This document shows, piece by piece, positions 43,606 to 53,376 of a DNA stretch of 64,000 nucleotides (position 1 is its first letter; every line of letters begins with the position of its first letter). The stretch is from contig NZ_QLNV01000014.1 of the NCBI RefSeq assembly GCF_003285545.1, forward strand, positions 1 to 64,000, written 5' to 3'. The notes under the pieces were generated by a model. It was not told the origin of the DNA, made no database searches, and saw only the letters and a list, made by a program, of their open reading frames with translations. The position numbers were made by a program, and so were the translations under genes. Source of the stretch: Sinomicrobium soli. GTDB lineage: Bacteria; Bacteroidota; Bacteroidia; Flavobacteriales; Flavobacteriaceae.

Positions 43606-46600
43606 TCAGGGCATGCTGCTATCCAGCCAGTAATATGTGGGGGCTTTACGTGTATCCGGCATGATTTCCTTCAGCGTTTCGGCTTCGTAGACCCTGCCGT
43701 TCTTGATGACGTATTCAATGGTATTCGTATTTCGTATATCTTCCAGAGGGTTTTTATTCATAACGACTAAATCGGCTATTTTTCCTTCGGTCACCGAGCC
43801 GAGGTCTTCATCCAGCCCGATAGCCCTGGCCCCGTTTATGGTAGCCATTTGCAATACTTCCAGGTTACTTATATTATCCGCTTTATTAAGCCACAGTTCC
43901 CAGTGATATCCCAGTCCCTGTAGCATTCCATGTCCTCCGATTGCGGGTAGTCCGCCGGCATGAAGCACATTACCGATTACCTGCCCCTGCCGTTTGAAAA
44001 CATACTCGCCCCGGGCGAACCAGCTCCTGCGCCTTCTTGCTTTCTGATCTATATACACTTTTGGGGAAAAGGTCTTTAACTTGCTATCTCCCAGGACATC
44101 TTCGGTTTCATAAAACAAATTTTCTGCATTAGGCCCTCCGTATCCCAGTAAAAGTGCCGATGTAAAGGCTATACCCGATTCGGCCACGAAGGTGATATAA
44201 TCTTTGTAGAACGGAAATACGGGATATGCGTGTTCGTGCCCCGGATAGCCGTCGAGTATTTCGGTAAGGTTGAGCTTCATGTCGAGGTTGCCTTCGGTAG
44301 TAGGTAAAAGGCCCTGCTCTTTTGCTGCCATGATAATCCACTGCCGCTGTTTACGGTTTCCTACGGCATACATTTTAAGGGTCTTGGTATTGTAATACTT
44401 CGAATATTGCCGGAGTATCTGCCGGGCGTGATCCAGGCTTTCCACATTATATCCCCAGTATCCAACGCCCGGCCCGGTGGTATAGAGCCTGGGGCCCAGC
44501 ATTTTTCCGGTACGTACCAGGTCATTGTATGTAAATATATCTGATGTTCCCGATTGCGGGTCCCTGATGGTAGTGACACCGTAAGCCAGCTGGGAAGCAT
44601 AGGCAAAAGGCTGAAGGTTGTGTATTCCACGGGCAACAGGCATATGGGCGTGCATATCGAAAAAGCCGGGTACCACCGTCTTTCCTTCGAGGTTGAGCAC
44701 AGTGATCCCGGAAGATACCGGTATCGTTCCGGTTGCACCTACTGTAGTGATGCGATTGTTTTTTATCAGGATATCTCCATGCGGTATGACCTCATCACCA
44801 TTCATGGTAATGATCCTCGCATTTTGCAGCAACAATTCCTGTTGTGGAATATCCCTCGGTACGCGAAAGGGAATTTCTTCTTCAATGGCCGCATACTTTT
44901 CTTCGTTTTTTTGTGAAACCTCATAGGAAAAGACAGAAGTACCCAATGCCCAGTATATTTTTTTGCCATCTGCAGACCAGGACGGAAATTCTGCCCCTGT
45001 CTGTGTCAGTTTCCAACTTGGAAAAGCAGCATTTTTAACGTCTTTTACAGCTATTAGCGGTGCTTCCCCCCCGGTTTCCGGAATGGTGACCAGGTATAGC
45101 TGGCTGGAGATCTGGGCCAGGGCATAGTTTCCCACAGGAGATTTTATAATACGCGAGGGTTTGGCATCGGTACGGTAAAACTGAAATTCACCCCCGTGAT
45201 TGTTCTTAAAGGCATAAGAAGTGAAGCCTTTAAGCTGTATATGCTCTTTTTCGTCTTCTCCCTGCCAGTTGACAGATATTAACCCTTTTTGACGATCAAA
45301 GAGGTATATCCTGGAAGCGTCTTCGGAAAAATGAGGATTTGCCCCTTTAGCTTTCATTATATCGTGTATTTCCCCTCCCCCGGCAGATATCCAGGATAAA
45401 TACTGCTTTGCTTCTTTACCGTTGTGGGTGGATTGTTTGTATCCATTCGCAAATCCCTTATAGAAAACGATTTTTTGACCGTCGGGAGACCATACCGGTT
45501 CCTGGTAAAAACCATTAGGAGAGGTCGTCAGCTTTTTTACTGCAGAATTACCGATATTCACGGTATATATGGCACCTTCTTCTTCATCCCAGGTTACAAA
45601 GGCCAGTTGTTTGCCATCCGGAGACCAGGCGGGCTGCGCCTCCACCACTTCCATTTCCGTCATTCTTTCGGGTTTACCTTCCGGGTACTTTGCAGTATAC
45701 AGTTTATCAAGAGCTGTAAACGCTATGGTTTTGCCATCCGGTGAAAAGCTCACATCCCTGATCTGGGTAAGTTTAAAATCAGGGGTGTCTTCTATGGGAA
45801 ATTTAAAATCCAGTTTTGGCCCGATCCTGATATCAGTATCTACTTCAAAAGGTATTTCTCGTACTTTTTTAGTGGCTATTGTTATGGCGTATATTTTACC
45901 TCCATAGTTCGCGATCAGGGTTTTGCTGTCGGGAGTAAAACTCATGGCGGGAAGTACTCCCGTCGATGCCAGCGACTCCTGGTCATCGTGCTGTACGGGA
46001 TAAGCCAGCCATTCTTCTTCTCCTGTTTCTGTATTGCGTAATACCAGTGCGGTTTCCTCCTCATACCGGGTACCGTATACCAGCCATTTACCATCGGGGG
46101 ACGGCGTAGGACTGAATGCGGAACCATAGCGGGATATTTGCTCCTCTATTGCTCCCGATCCCAGACTATACGAGGCAATGCTGTATTGCGGAAACCGGGC
46201 ATTGTAATCCCACATTCCATTCCTTTTGGAAAACCATATCCGTTTCCCTTCCCCGTCAAATACCGGTTCTATAGCTTTGATATCTTCAGGTTTTGCGGTA
46301 AGCAGACGGCCGCTTCCTCCATCCTTATGGTAGAGATTCAGTTTAGGAAGGCCTACTCCTTTTGCAATGACCAGGTAATTTCCGTCCGGCGACCAGCTCA
46401 ACCCCTGGTAATATTCGTCCGTACTGTGGGTTAACTGCCCTTTCACCTTTCCTTCAGCCACATCGTAGAGATGAATGTTCTCCGCACCATCCCTATCCGA
46501 AATAAAAGCTATTTGCGTACCATCCGGACTGTACTTTGGCTGGCAGTCAAAAGCGATGCCACTGGTCAGCTGCCGGGCTTTGCCTCCTGCTATCGGTAAC

Positions 46601-46872
46601 TCGTAAAGATCTCCCAACATGGCGAAAACAAGGTGTTTACCATCGGGGCTTACATCAAGGGCAAGCCAGGTTCCTTCCCTGGTGTGTATACTGATGCTTC
46701 TCTCTCCCTGTAAAGGAAGCCCGTTTACTTCTGGTGCCGCCTCATGTCTTACCGCAAAGGCATCTCCGGTATGAGTTCCTGCACTATTTTGCGCGTATGA
46801 AGAAAACACAGAACACAATATAAAAATCAATATTTTTGTTAAAACACGTACTTTTTTGCAACACAACCGCAT
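43606..46872 (-). CDS. Beta-propeller/amidohydrolase fusion protein
   Basis: 1088 residues. Signal peptide ILIFILCSVFSSYAQ, then many TolB/PD40-type propeller repeats (DVSPDGKHLVF, YSPDGTQIAFISDRDGAENI, WSPDGKQLAFV, WSPDGQKIVFY) through about residue 600, and a C-terminal amidohydrolase with the metal site PGFFDMHAHMP and a conserved VIGNVLHAGGLPAIGGHG. Propeller domains in such proteins act as gates or substrate filters, as in tricorn and DPP enzymes. It lies 113 bp upstream of susC on the same strand and may belong to the same unit. Peptide- or amide-like substrate is inferred. Confidence 0.88.
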   Translation of the reverse strand: MRLCCKKVRVLTKILIFILCSVFSSYAQNSAGTHTGDAFAVRHEAAPEVNGLPLQGERSISIHTREGTWLALDVSPDGKHLVFAMLGDLYELPIAGGKARQLTSGIAFDCQPKYSPDGTQIAFISDRDGAENIHLYDVAEGKVKGQLTHSTDEYYQGLSWSPDGNYLVIAKGVGLPKLNLYHKDGGSGRLLTAKPEDIKAIEPVFDGEGKRIWFSKRNGMWDYNARFPQYSIASYSLGSGAIEEQISRYGSAFSPTPSPDGKWLVYGTRYEEETALVLRNTETGEEEWLAYPVQHDDQESLASTGVLPAMSFTPDSKTLIANYGGKIYAITIATKKVREIPFEVDTDIRIGPKLDFKFPIEDTPDFKLTQIRDVSFSPDGKTIAFTALDKLYTAKYPEGKPERMTEMEVVEAQPAWSPDGKQLAFVTWDEEEGAIYTVNIGNSAVKKLTTSPNGFYQEPVWSPDGQKIVFYKGFANGYKQSTHNGKEAKQYLSWISAGGGEIHDIMKAKGANPHFSEDASRIYLFDRQKGLISVNWQGEDEKEHIQLKGFTSYAFKNNHGGEFQFYRTDAKPSRIIKSPVGNYALAQISSQLYLVTIPETGGEAPLIAVKDVKNAAFPSWKLTQTGAEFPSWSADGKKIYWALGTSVFSYEVSQKNEEKYAAIEEEIPFRVPRDIPQQELLLQNARIITMNGDEVIPHGDILIKNNRITTVGATGTIPVSSGITVLNLEGKTVVPGFFDMHAHMPVARGIHNLQPFAYASQLAYGVTTIRDPQSGTSDIFTYNDLVRTGKMLGPRLYTTGPGVGYWGYNVESLDHARQILRQYSKYYNTKTLKMYAVGNRKQRQWIIMAAKEQGLLPTTEGNLDMKLNLTEILDGYPGHEHAYPVFPFYKDYITFVAESGIAFTSALLLGYGGPNAENLFYETEDVLGDSKLKTFSPKVYIDQKARRRRSWFARGEYVFKRQGQVIGNVLHAGGLPAIGGHGMLQGLGYHWELWLNKADNISNLEVLQMATINGARAIGLDEDLGSVTEGKIADLVVMNKNPLEDIRNTNTIEYVIKNGRVYEAETLKEIMPDTRKAPTYYWLDSSMP

Positions 46873-47165
46873 GATATATTGTTTTTTTTGACCTTAAAGC
46901 GAATTTTGATTAAAAAAAACGAAATTCAAAAAAAAGTTAAAATCGTTATCCGAATGGATAATTTTGGTTAAGAAAGTCATTTTCAGGTCGTAGTCAGATT
47001 TTGGATGTAATGCAGGTTGACGTTATCTTTGTTTTCAGAATGTTTTATTTAGAACCGCAAGCATAAAATCAGGCTTTCCGCTGTCTGTTAAAAAAACCTG
47101 GCCGGGTTCGCTATCTGATTTTACAGCAGTCTTAATGACTATTCAATCCTTTCTAAAAATGATCG
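46873..47165. other. Intergenic region between divergent genes
   Basis: 293 bp separating the minus-strand fusion gene and the plus-strand amidotransferase. Very A-rich near 46900. It should hold both promoters, but no consensus could be confidently placed. Confidence 0.4.
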
Positions 47166-47921
47166 ATGATGAACATCCATATTATACAACACGAAGTCTT
47201 TGAGGCACCCGGGGCGATTTCAGAATGGGCAAAAGAGAGAAATTACCATACCACCATTTCGAAGGTGTTTGAATATGAGTCTCTGCCTCAATCGACAGAC
47301 CGGACGGATATGCTGGTAGTTATGGGCGGACCGCAAAGCCCTCGGACCTCCAGGAAAGAGTGCTCTTATTTTGACGCCAGGGCAGAAATGGCTTTCATTC
47401 AAAAATGTATGGAGGCCGGGAAAGCCGTTTTTGGTGTTTGCCTGGGCGCGCAACTCATCGGAGAGGCCCTGGGAGCTAAAGCAGAACGCAGTCCTGAAAA
47501 GGAAATCGGTGTCTTTCCCGTAAAATTGACGGACGATGGTTTGAAAGACGGGAAAATACGACATTTCGGTCCGTCATTACCGGTGGGGCATTGGCATAGC
47601 GACATGCCGGGACTCACTGCTGACAGCAGGATACTGGCTTCAAGCACCGGCTGTCCCAGGCAAATAATTGCATATTCCGGTTTGGTTTACGGATTTCAGT
47701 GTCATATGGAGCTGACGCCGGAAGTTGTGGACTTGCTGATTGCGGAAGATGAGGACTTCCTGACCCATAATACGACCCACAGGTTTGTACAAAAACCTGA
47801 AGCGATCAGAAGTAATGACTTCACGGAGATGAATGCTGATCTCTTCCGGTTTTTAGACCAATTAATGCTTGAATACAGGCAGAAGACCATAAAGAACTTT
47901 CATTGTCCGGAAAAAAAATAG
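47166..47921 (+). CDS. Class I glutamine-amidotransferase-like protein
   Basis: 251 residues. Catalytic triad of the GATase1 fold: Cys92 in GVCLGAQL, His180 and Glu182 in GFQCHMELTPE. The loop MGGPQSPRTS near residue 60 forms the oxyanion strand. It is like GMP-synthase-related YfeJ-type or gamma-glutamyl hydrolase-like proteins; the partner synthase is not encoded nearby, so it is probably a stand-alone hydrolase or transferase. A second ATG follows the first immediately. Monocistronic; the next gene is convergent. Confidence 0.85.
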   Translation: MMNIHIIQHEVFEAPGAISEWAKERNYHTTISKVFEYESLPQSTDRTDMLVVMGGPQSPRTSRKECSYFDARAEMAFIQKCMEAGKAVFGVCLGAQLIGEALGAKAERSPEKEIGVFPVKLTDDGLKDGKIRHFGPSLPVGHWHSDMPGLTADSRILASSTGCPRQIIAYSGLVYGFQCHMELTPEVVDLLIAEDEDFLTHNTTHRFVQKPEAIRSNDFTEMNADLFRFLDQLMLEYRQKTIKNFHCPEKK

Positions 47922-48025
47922 ACATGCCCCGCTCTCCGAAATTTCCGGTTTCCAACCCACATGATCCAAACGAGCACTACGAAAGGATAAGCCTGAAAAG
48001 GTCAGATGCCCTCCGGTAATACATC

Positions 48026-49696
48026 CTACTGTTTCGCAAACTCAATAGCCTGCTCCAGTATTTCATCTTCCCCATTAGCCGTTCCCTGGAGTGTTGGCTC
48101 CACTTCAATATCAATTTTAACTCCTTTTCTCTGCGTTTCGGTACCGTCCGGATAGAATATCCCTACACCTGTAATTTGCGTTTCCACACCACCTACTATA
48201 TTAAACCTGCTGACATTTCCATCTGCTCCGGAAGTCTGGCTTCCTATAGTGGTGACATTATTTCCAGTCTGCAAACACATCACCCTGAATTCACATTGAC
48301 TTTGACAACGTTCATTCACCAATACGACCACCTTACCTTCATATTGTAATTTTTTATTACTACCCCCTTTGCCCAAGCCTTCTTCCATCCAAAAAAATCT
48401 TCCCGGATAATCAAAATCAGGTAAAATGATCTTGAAATATTCTTTTTCAGGAGAGGTGATATAATTCACAATATCATAAATAGATGCTGAAGAAGACTCT
48501 CTTGTATCGATAATAATGGCCCTGGTATTTTTTAGGGTCTCCATCATGTCCTGAATTTTGATATCTTTCAATAACGCCAGATCTACATAGGCTATATTTC
48601 CATCGAAGATTTTATAAGCTTCTTTTTTATTGTCGCTCTTCTCTGCGCCCCATATGTCCTTGTTTAAGTGCCTTTTTATGGTCTTCTCCTGCTTTTTACC
48701 GTTTCTTATATACGTAAGGTTCAACGAATCATCAGATCCATTAAAAATATAATACTTGGCGTTGAATCTTTTTCTTGAGATATTAGACCCGGCTATATAT
48801 TTTTTCCTTTCCTCAAAGACATCTCCTATATTTCGATTGCTGACTTCGGTTATAATGTCACCGATTTTTATATCATCCGATTTTGCCAGAGAATCGTTAA
48901 GAATCTCCGTAACCACGGCCCCGTCATCAAATAACTTAATTCCAAACGGAGGATAATACCTGCCAAAATACTTTAGTGTACCTTTGGTAAATAAATTGGC
49001 ATGACTGTCATCTATGCTGATGACCAGTTCTAACATAGCTAACGAAAAATCCTCTTCCGATTCCGGGTTTAAAAACCGGGGGATCATCTCTGATAAGGTA
49101 ACATCCCAATCCGTATCCATCTGGTATTTATACGGGAAAAAATACTCCACGATATTCCAATAGCGAAAGAGCGATAACAACCGTAGGTTCTCGTTATTCC
49201 AATCGAAGTCTTCATAGTCAATTTCATTTTCAACAGCGAGGGCACCCCCTCCTACTCCCTCTCTTGTCTTTGCGTAATATTTTTCTCCCTGATGCCTGTT
49301 CTCCTCGACATACCGGAGTTTTTCGGAAAGTTCCTTAGTAAACAACTGCTCGTCATCCAGCCAGTTTAAATCGAAATTTTTATCAAAATACAGCACCCCT
49401 TCCTTATTGGCTTTGCATTGTTCACAGGGTTTTACTTGTCCAAGACTTTCAATCCATTCCAGGTAGACTTCCGATAACGCTTCTTTGTCTGTAGCCTGTT
49501 TAACCCTTGGCAGGATTTTAAAGAGCTCCTCATCCCAATTGTATGCTCCATCTGCCACATTGGGATGGTAGTATTTCAAAAAGCCCCATATCCGAGCTGT
49601 GCTCGCCAGCTTTTCGGTCGCGCCAAGTTGTTCCTGCGCGATGACTCCCTGCGCACAAAAAATGGCCATTAAAAAAGACAAGAATAGTTTATTCAT
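48026..49696 (-). CDS. S41-family C-terminal processing peptidase
   Basis: 556 residues. Signal peptide ending AQGVIAQ, an N-terminal domain (TEKLASTARIWGFLKYYHPNV, DSHANLF), a PDZ-like region (IKLFDDGAVVTEILNDSLAKSDDIKIGDIITEV in part), and the S41 core AIIIDTRESSSASIYDIVNYIT, VVLVNERCQSQCEFRVM and GSQTSGADGNVSRF. S41 peptidases cut proteins from the C-terminus in periplasm or envelope. The active serine lies in the QSQCEF stretch, as in the NExxQSxAE family pattern. It is a single gene with an upstream gap of nearly 300 bp. Confidence 0.85.
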   Translation of the reverse strand: MNKLFLSFLMAIFCAQGVIAQEQLGATEKLASTARIWGFLKYYHPNVADGAYNWDEELFKILPRVKQATDKEALSEVYLEWIESLGQVKPCEQCKANKEGVLYFDKNFDLNWLDDEQLFTKELSEKLRYVEENRHQGEKYYAKTREGVGGGALAVENEIDYEDFDWNNENLRLLSLFRYWNIVEYFFPYKYQMDTDWDVTLSEMIPRFLNPESEEDFSLAMLELVISIDDSHANLFTKGTLKYFGRYYPPFGIKLFDDGAVVTEILNDSLAKSDDIKIGDIITEVSNRNIGDVFEERKKYIAGSNISRKRFNAKYYIFNGSDDSLNLTYIRNGKKQEKTIKRHLNKDIWGAEKSDNKKEAYKIFDGNIAYVDLALLKDIKIQDMMETLKNTRAIIIDTRESSSASIYDIVNYITSPEKEYFKIILPDFDYPGRFFWMEEGLGKGGSNKKLQYEGKVVVLVNERCQSQCEFRVMCLQTGNNVTTIGSQTSGADGNVSRFNIVGGVETQITGVGIFYPDGTETQRKGVKIDIEVEPTLQGTANGEDEILEQAIEFAKQ

Positions 49697-49995
49697 AACT
49701 TTTACTGCATTTTTAACTCTGTATATAGTGTAATAAAACTTACCATCGCCAGGCCGTTTTATACAAACCGCAGAAAGATAAGTAAAAACCTTTATTCCGA
49801 TACGTTAAAACGTATAGAACATTGCATAATTACGCTACTCGTCATTCGGCCAGCTCAATTCGTATCCATCCGTCCAAGTACATCTTTTTGGTATAGCATG
49901 GCATTCTGATTTTGGATGCAAAAAGAAGAGGTCAAAAACAGCTGTCTCTTGTATCAAACATTTTGTAATGGAATTTACTCCCGATGCACCTTCTC
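49697..49995. other. Intergenic region between two minus-strand genes
   Basis: 299 bp upstream of the S41 gene. AT-rich at 49740-49850, presumably with its promoter. No gene is supported; small open frames are shadows. Confidence 0.4.
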
Positions 49996-50430
49996 CTAAG
50001 GGCCGGGATCGGGACGAAAGGTGATGGTCACTTTTCGCCTTCCCCACCGGCGGGCGGCTTTTACGTCATGCCCCATATAGATGTCTATTTTTTTCTTCCA
50101 GCGTTTGTTCATCTTGTCTTTCACCACATACACGCCGTCCAGGCCTTCGATCTTGACTTCGGTATTGTGGCTGAGGCCCATCTTTATCAGGTCGCGGGAA
50201 ACGGCAATGACCTTCATCCCCGGCTTTAGCCTATCGCCCCAGGCGGTTATCGCAGGGTCTCCTGCCTTGGTCTGGCTCTTAACCGAATTATACGCCATGG
50301 CCGTAACCTCCAGGGTAATGCTTTGCCCGGAAGCCTTGTGGTTGGTGAAACCGGAAAGGACAACTGTGATGATCAGGGGCCATAACAAGGTTAAGCCGCT
50401 TTTATAAAGGGATCTTATCGTGGTGTGCAT
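49996..50430 (-). CDS. 3D-domain secreted protein
   Basis: 144 residues. Signal peptide (LWPLIITVVLSGFTNHKASGQ) followed by a 3D (Asp-Asp-Asp) domain: AYNSVKSQT near residue 50, VIAVSRDLIKMGL, VYVVKDKMNKRWKKKIDIYM and GRRKVTITF. This double-psi-barrel domain occurs in MltA-like and YuiC-like lytic enzymes and in small exported proteins. The third Asp position in KDKMNKR.. IDI fits. It may act on peptidoglycan; catalysis is not shown. Monocistronic, in a GC-richer stretch. Confidence 0.75.
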   Translation of the reverse strand: MHTTIRSLYKSGLTLLWPLIITVVLSGFTNHKASGQSITLEVTAMAYNSVKSQTKAGDPAITAWGDRLKPGMKVIAVSRDLIKMGLSHNTEVKIEGLDGVYVVKDKMNKRWKKKIDIYMGHDVKAARRWGRRKVTITFRPDPGP

Positions 50431-50703
50431 GTATTTTTATTAACGGCTTCCTACCTGGTTTATTACAGCTGAATTCCTTTTTGACAGTTACCCTACTTTG
50501 TTCTGCGAACATCTGTGAACAGAAGAAAATCCAGGATATCACGGGAAGAAAGGATTGTGTATATTTACATATTGTAAATCATTTAAACCGGATGACTTTC
50601 TTCAACCAAAGAACACAAACAATTGTGAAAATCAGACTTGGCATCATGGTGACAAATCGTTAAGAAACTGTAGTTCCCCCAAAAAAGTAATTGAACTATT
50701 GAA

Positions 50704-52371
50704 ATGACAGCAAAACAACTTCAGGAAATATTGGACAACCTCCGTAATCTCGAAGCGGAAAACGAAATTGTGGAGTTTAAAGAAGCAAAGAATAATTTCC
50801 ATTTCGATAAACTCGGGAGATATTTTTCTGCGATAAGTAATGAAGCCAACCTATGTGGTAAGCCTTACGGTTGGTTAATCTTCGGTGTGAAAGACAAGAA
50901 ACATGAAATTATAGGTACACAATATCGGCCAATACGTAAAGAACTGGATAAACTGAAGGGGGAAATAGCAAACAAAACCACCAACCGTATTTCGTTTATC
51001 AATATTCATGAAGTATCTTCTTCCAAAGGTCGTGTAATTATGTTTCAGATTCCGGCTGCTCCAAAAGGTATTCCAACAGCTTTTTATGGACATTATTATG
51101 CGCGCGACGGAGAAGAGTTGGCCCCTTTAAATATTGAAAAAATAGAAAGAATAAGGGCACAGGCAACCAAGGAAGACTGGAGCGCAGCCATTGTACAGGA
51201 AGCAACAATTGAAGATTTGGATGAGGACGCTATTGCTTTGGCAAGAAAAAACTTTAAGAACAAATTTCCTGATAAAGTGAAAGACGTAAATACGTGGGAC
51301 GATACTACTTTTCTCAATAAAGCTAAAGTGACCATCAAAGGAAAGATGACCAGGACCGCTATAATTCTTTTAGGTAAAGATGAGTCGGAACATTTTTTAA
51401 GTCCTGCTGAGATAAAAATTCGCTGGAAACTTGTCGATGAAAATAACAATGATATTGATTATGAAATTTTTGGGATACCATTAATTATTTCTGTTGAAAA
51501 GGTCTTTGCCAAAATACGGAACATCAAATACCGGTATATGCAGGAAGGAACAATTTTCCCCGCCGAAGTTTCCCAATATGAACCCTTCTCTATTCGCGAG
51601 GCAATCAATAACTGTATTGCCCATCAGGATTATACTAAAAATGCCCGTATCAATGTCATAGAAATGCAGGATCAGCTGGTTTTTACAAACCAGGGATCAT
51701 TTATTCCGGGTAGTGTAGAAAAAGTGGTTATTGAAGATGCTCCCGAAGAATTTTATCGAAACAGATTTTTGGCTACTGCTATGTTCAACCTGAAGATGGT
51801 AGATACTGCGGGAGGAGGTATTAAAAAGATTTTCAATTTCCAGCGAGCCCGCTTTTTTCCTCTCCCCGATTATGATTTGTCTGATGATAAAGTAAAAGTA
51901 TCCATTTCAGGTAAAATTCTGGATATGGATTATGCCCGTCTTTTGGCACAAAACAAAAATCTGACATTAGAAGAAATCATTATGTTAGACAAGGTTCAGA
52001 AGAAGCTACCCCTAACGAATTCTGAAGAAAAACATTTGAAAAGCAGAAAGTTAATCGAAGGGAGAAAACCAAATTTTTACATAGGGTTAAAAGTCGCTCA
52101 GAAGACAGGTCAGAAAGCTGCTTATTCTAAAAATAAAGGATTTGATAAAACATATTATCTCGATCTAATAGTTAAAGCTATTACTGAACATACAGAATTA
52201 AGCAGAAAGGATATTGACGAACTTCTTTGGAACAAGCTTCCGGAATGGATGGAAGATAAGCAAAAGAAAATTAAAATAAATAACCTTTTATCTGAATTGA
52301 GAAAAAAGCAACGGATTAAAAATAATGGCACATTTAAGATGCCCAGATGGGTTCTAATTACTAAAGATTAA
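50704..52371 (+). CDS. AlbA_2-domain/HATPase-like regulator (Schlafen-like)
   Basis: 555 residues. An N-terminal AlbA_2 (Schlafen-AAA) domain: NEIVEFKEAKNNF, YFSAISNEANLCGKPYGWLIFGV and FYGHYYARDGEE. A GHKL-type ATP-binding C-terminal half: PFSIREAINNCIAHQDYT (N box), DQLVFTNQGSF and FLATAMFNLKMVDTAGGGI. The tail after residue 420 (GLKVAQKTGQKAAYSK) resembles a winged helix. Such proteins are annotated as ATP-dependent helicases or transcription regulators but lack helicase motifs. Possible stress or phage-response function; not shown. 12-bp tandem repeats overlap its stop. Confidence 0.8.
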   Translation: MTAKQLQEILDNLRNLEAENEIVEFKEAKNNFHFDKLGRYFSAISNEANLCGKPYGWLIFGVKDKKHEIIGTQYRPIRKELDKLKGEIANKTTNRISFINIHEVSSSKGRVIMFQIPAAPKGIPTAFYGHYYARDGEELAPLNIEKIERIRAQATKEDWSAAIVQEATIEDLDEDAIALARKNFKNKFPDKVKDVNTWDDTTFLNKAKVTIKGKMTRTAIILLGKDESEHFLSPAEIKIRWKLVDENNNDIDYEIFGIPLIISVEKVFAKIRNIKYRYMQEGTIFPAEVSQYEPFSIREAINNCIAHQDYTKNARINVIEMQDQLVFTNQGSFIPGSVEKVVIEDAPEEFYRNRFLATAMFNLKMVDTAGGGIKKIFNFQRARFFPLPDYDLSDDKVKVSISGKILDMDYARLLAQNKNLTLEEIIMLDKVQKKLPLTNSEEKHLKSRKLIEGRKPNFYIGLKVAQKTGQKAAYSKNKGFDKTYYLDLIVKAITEHTELSRKDIDELLWNKLPEWMEDKQKKIKINNLLSELRKKQRIKNNGTFKMPRWVLITKD

Positions 52372-52411
52372 TTAGAAGATTAATTAGAAGATTAATTAGA
52401 AGATTAATTAG
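52364..52411. repeat. Four perfect 12-bp tandem repeats overlapping a stop codon
   Basis: AAGATTAATTAG occurs four times, starting inside the last codons of the AlbA_2 gene (stop TAA at 52369-52371). Each unit contains TTAATTA and in-frame stops. A likely copy-number-variable locus. Confidence 0.9.
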
Positions 52412-52449
52412 AAGGCCTTTTGTTGAAATACAAAGACAGCACAGTTGGA

Positions 52450-52468
52450 CACTCGTTGCAAACGAGTG
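52450..52468. repeat. REP-like hairpin, second type
   Basis: CACTCGTTGCAAACGAGTG: 8-bp perfect stem around a GCA loop. Such CACTCGTT palindromes are common dispersed elements in Bacteroidota. It differs from the RAYT-linked REP at 27987. It may also act as a weak terminator, but lacks a T-run. Confidence 0.6.
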
Positions 52469-52502
52469 CCAGGCATGAGCAGAAAATGATAAAACCCGTA
52501 TA

Positions 52503-52859
52503 ATGAAAGATCAAAAACCGGAAACCATTGACGAATTTATCAAGACGTCACCGGAAGCATCACAGGAAATCATGTATGCGCTTAAAGCGCTGATCGAAGC
52601 TGCCGAACCGCGTGCAGAAGGCGGGATAAGCTGGAATGTGCCCGTTTATAAATACCACGGTATTCTGGCAGGATTTTCCCTGGCTAAAAAACACGTTAGT
52701 TTCGGTATAGATTCACTAACTGCGGAAGTGCGCAGAATACTGGAAGGAAAAGGGTATAAAACTGGTAAAAAAACAATACAGATCAGGTTTGACCAAAAAG
52801 TTCCGGCTGCAGCAATAAGGCAGCTGATTAAAGAACAGGCCAGGCTGAACGAAATATAA
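52503..52859 (+). CDS. DUF1801 (YdhG-like) protein
   Basis: 118 residues. TIDEFIKTSPEASQEIMYALKALI, then ISWNVPVYKY and LAKKHVSFGI, TGKKTIQIRFDQKVP match DUF1801/YdhG_co. Members include Bacillus YdhG/Fra iron-chaperone-like proteins; the biochemical role is unclear. Stand-alone small gene, followed by a short remnant ORF. No membrane or signal sequence. Confidence 0.8.
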   Translation: MKDQKPETIDEFIKTSPEASQEIMYALKALIEAAEPRAEGGISWNVPVYKYHGILAGFSLAKKHVSFGIDSLTAEVRRILEGKGYKTGKKTIQIRFDQKVPAAAIRQLIKEQARLNEI

Positions 52860-52880
52860 AATTGTTGCTGCCAAAAAGGT

Positions 52881-53024
52881 ATGGTACGTGCTTTTGCCCA
52901 TACCGACGCTAATGAAATCACGTTTTGGTCCGGGAAAGAGGGCGATGCGGTTATTTCAATGAAAAGCGATATGGCCGGTCAGAAGGGATATGAAAATATC
53001 GGACTATTGGAAGATGGTGAGTAA
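52881..53024 (+). CDS. Short ORF, possible gene remnant
   Basis: About 47 codons from an ATG: FAHTDANEITFWSGKEGDAV, MAGQKGYENIGLLEDGE and stop. Not recognised; could be the C-terminal tail of a small domain gene whose start is lost. Too short to place. Confidence 0.3.
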   Translation: MVRAFAHTDANEITFWSGKEGDAVISMKSDMAGQKGYENIGLLEDGE

Positions 53025-53046
53025 TACGAATTAAAAACAAAAAGAA

Positions 53047-53376
53047 ATGAACTGGGGTATTTTAATTATTGCAGGGCTGTTTGAAATAGCTTTTACATTC
53101 TGCCTGGGCAAGGGTAAAGAAGCAACGGGAAGTGAAATGTACTGGTGGTATGCGGGTTTTCTGGTATCCCTTACGGTGAGTATGGGGCTTTTGATCAAGG
53201 CGACCCAGACCTTGCCACTGGGAACAGCTTATGCCGTCTGGACCGGAGTTGGTGCTGTCGGGACGGTTCTGGTCGGTATTTTTGTGTTTAAGGAACCGGT
53301 CACTTTTCTGCGGGTACTCTTTATCACGACCTTAATCGCTTCGATCGTCGGGCTTAAAGCGGTATCGGCCCATTAA
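53047..53376 (+). CDS. SMR-family exporter (Gdx/SugE-like)
   Basis: 109 residues, four transmembrane helices. The essential membrane Glu is Glu13 (IIAGLFEIAF), and the conserved TM4 region is FLRVLFITTLIASIVGL; TLPLGTAYAVWTGVGAVGTVLVG is the GxG fold core. The SugE/Gdx branch exports guanidinium as a dimer; the subtype distinction from EmrE-like drug pumps is by overall resemblance (AVWTG), not proven. No guanidine riboswitch was recognised upstream. Confidence 0.85.
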   Translation: MNWGILIIAGLFEIAFTFCLGKGKEATGSEMYWWYAGFLVSLTVSMGLLIKATQTLPLGTAYAVWTGVGAVGTVLVGIFVFKEPVTFLRVLFITTLIASIVGLKAVSAH

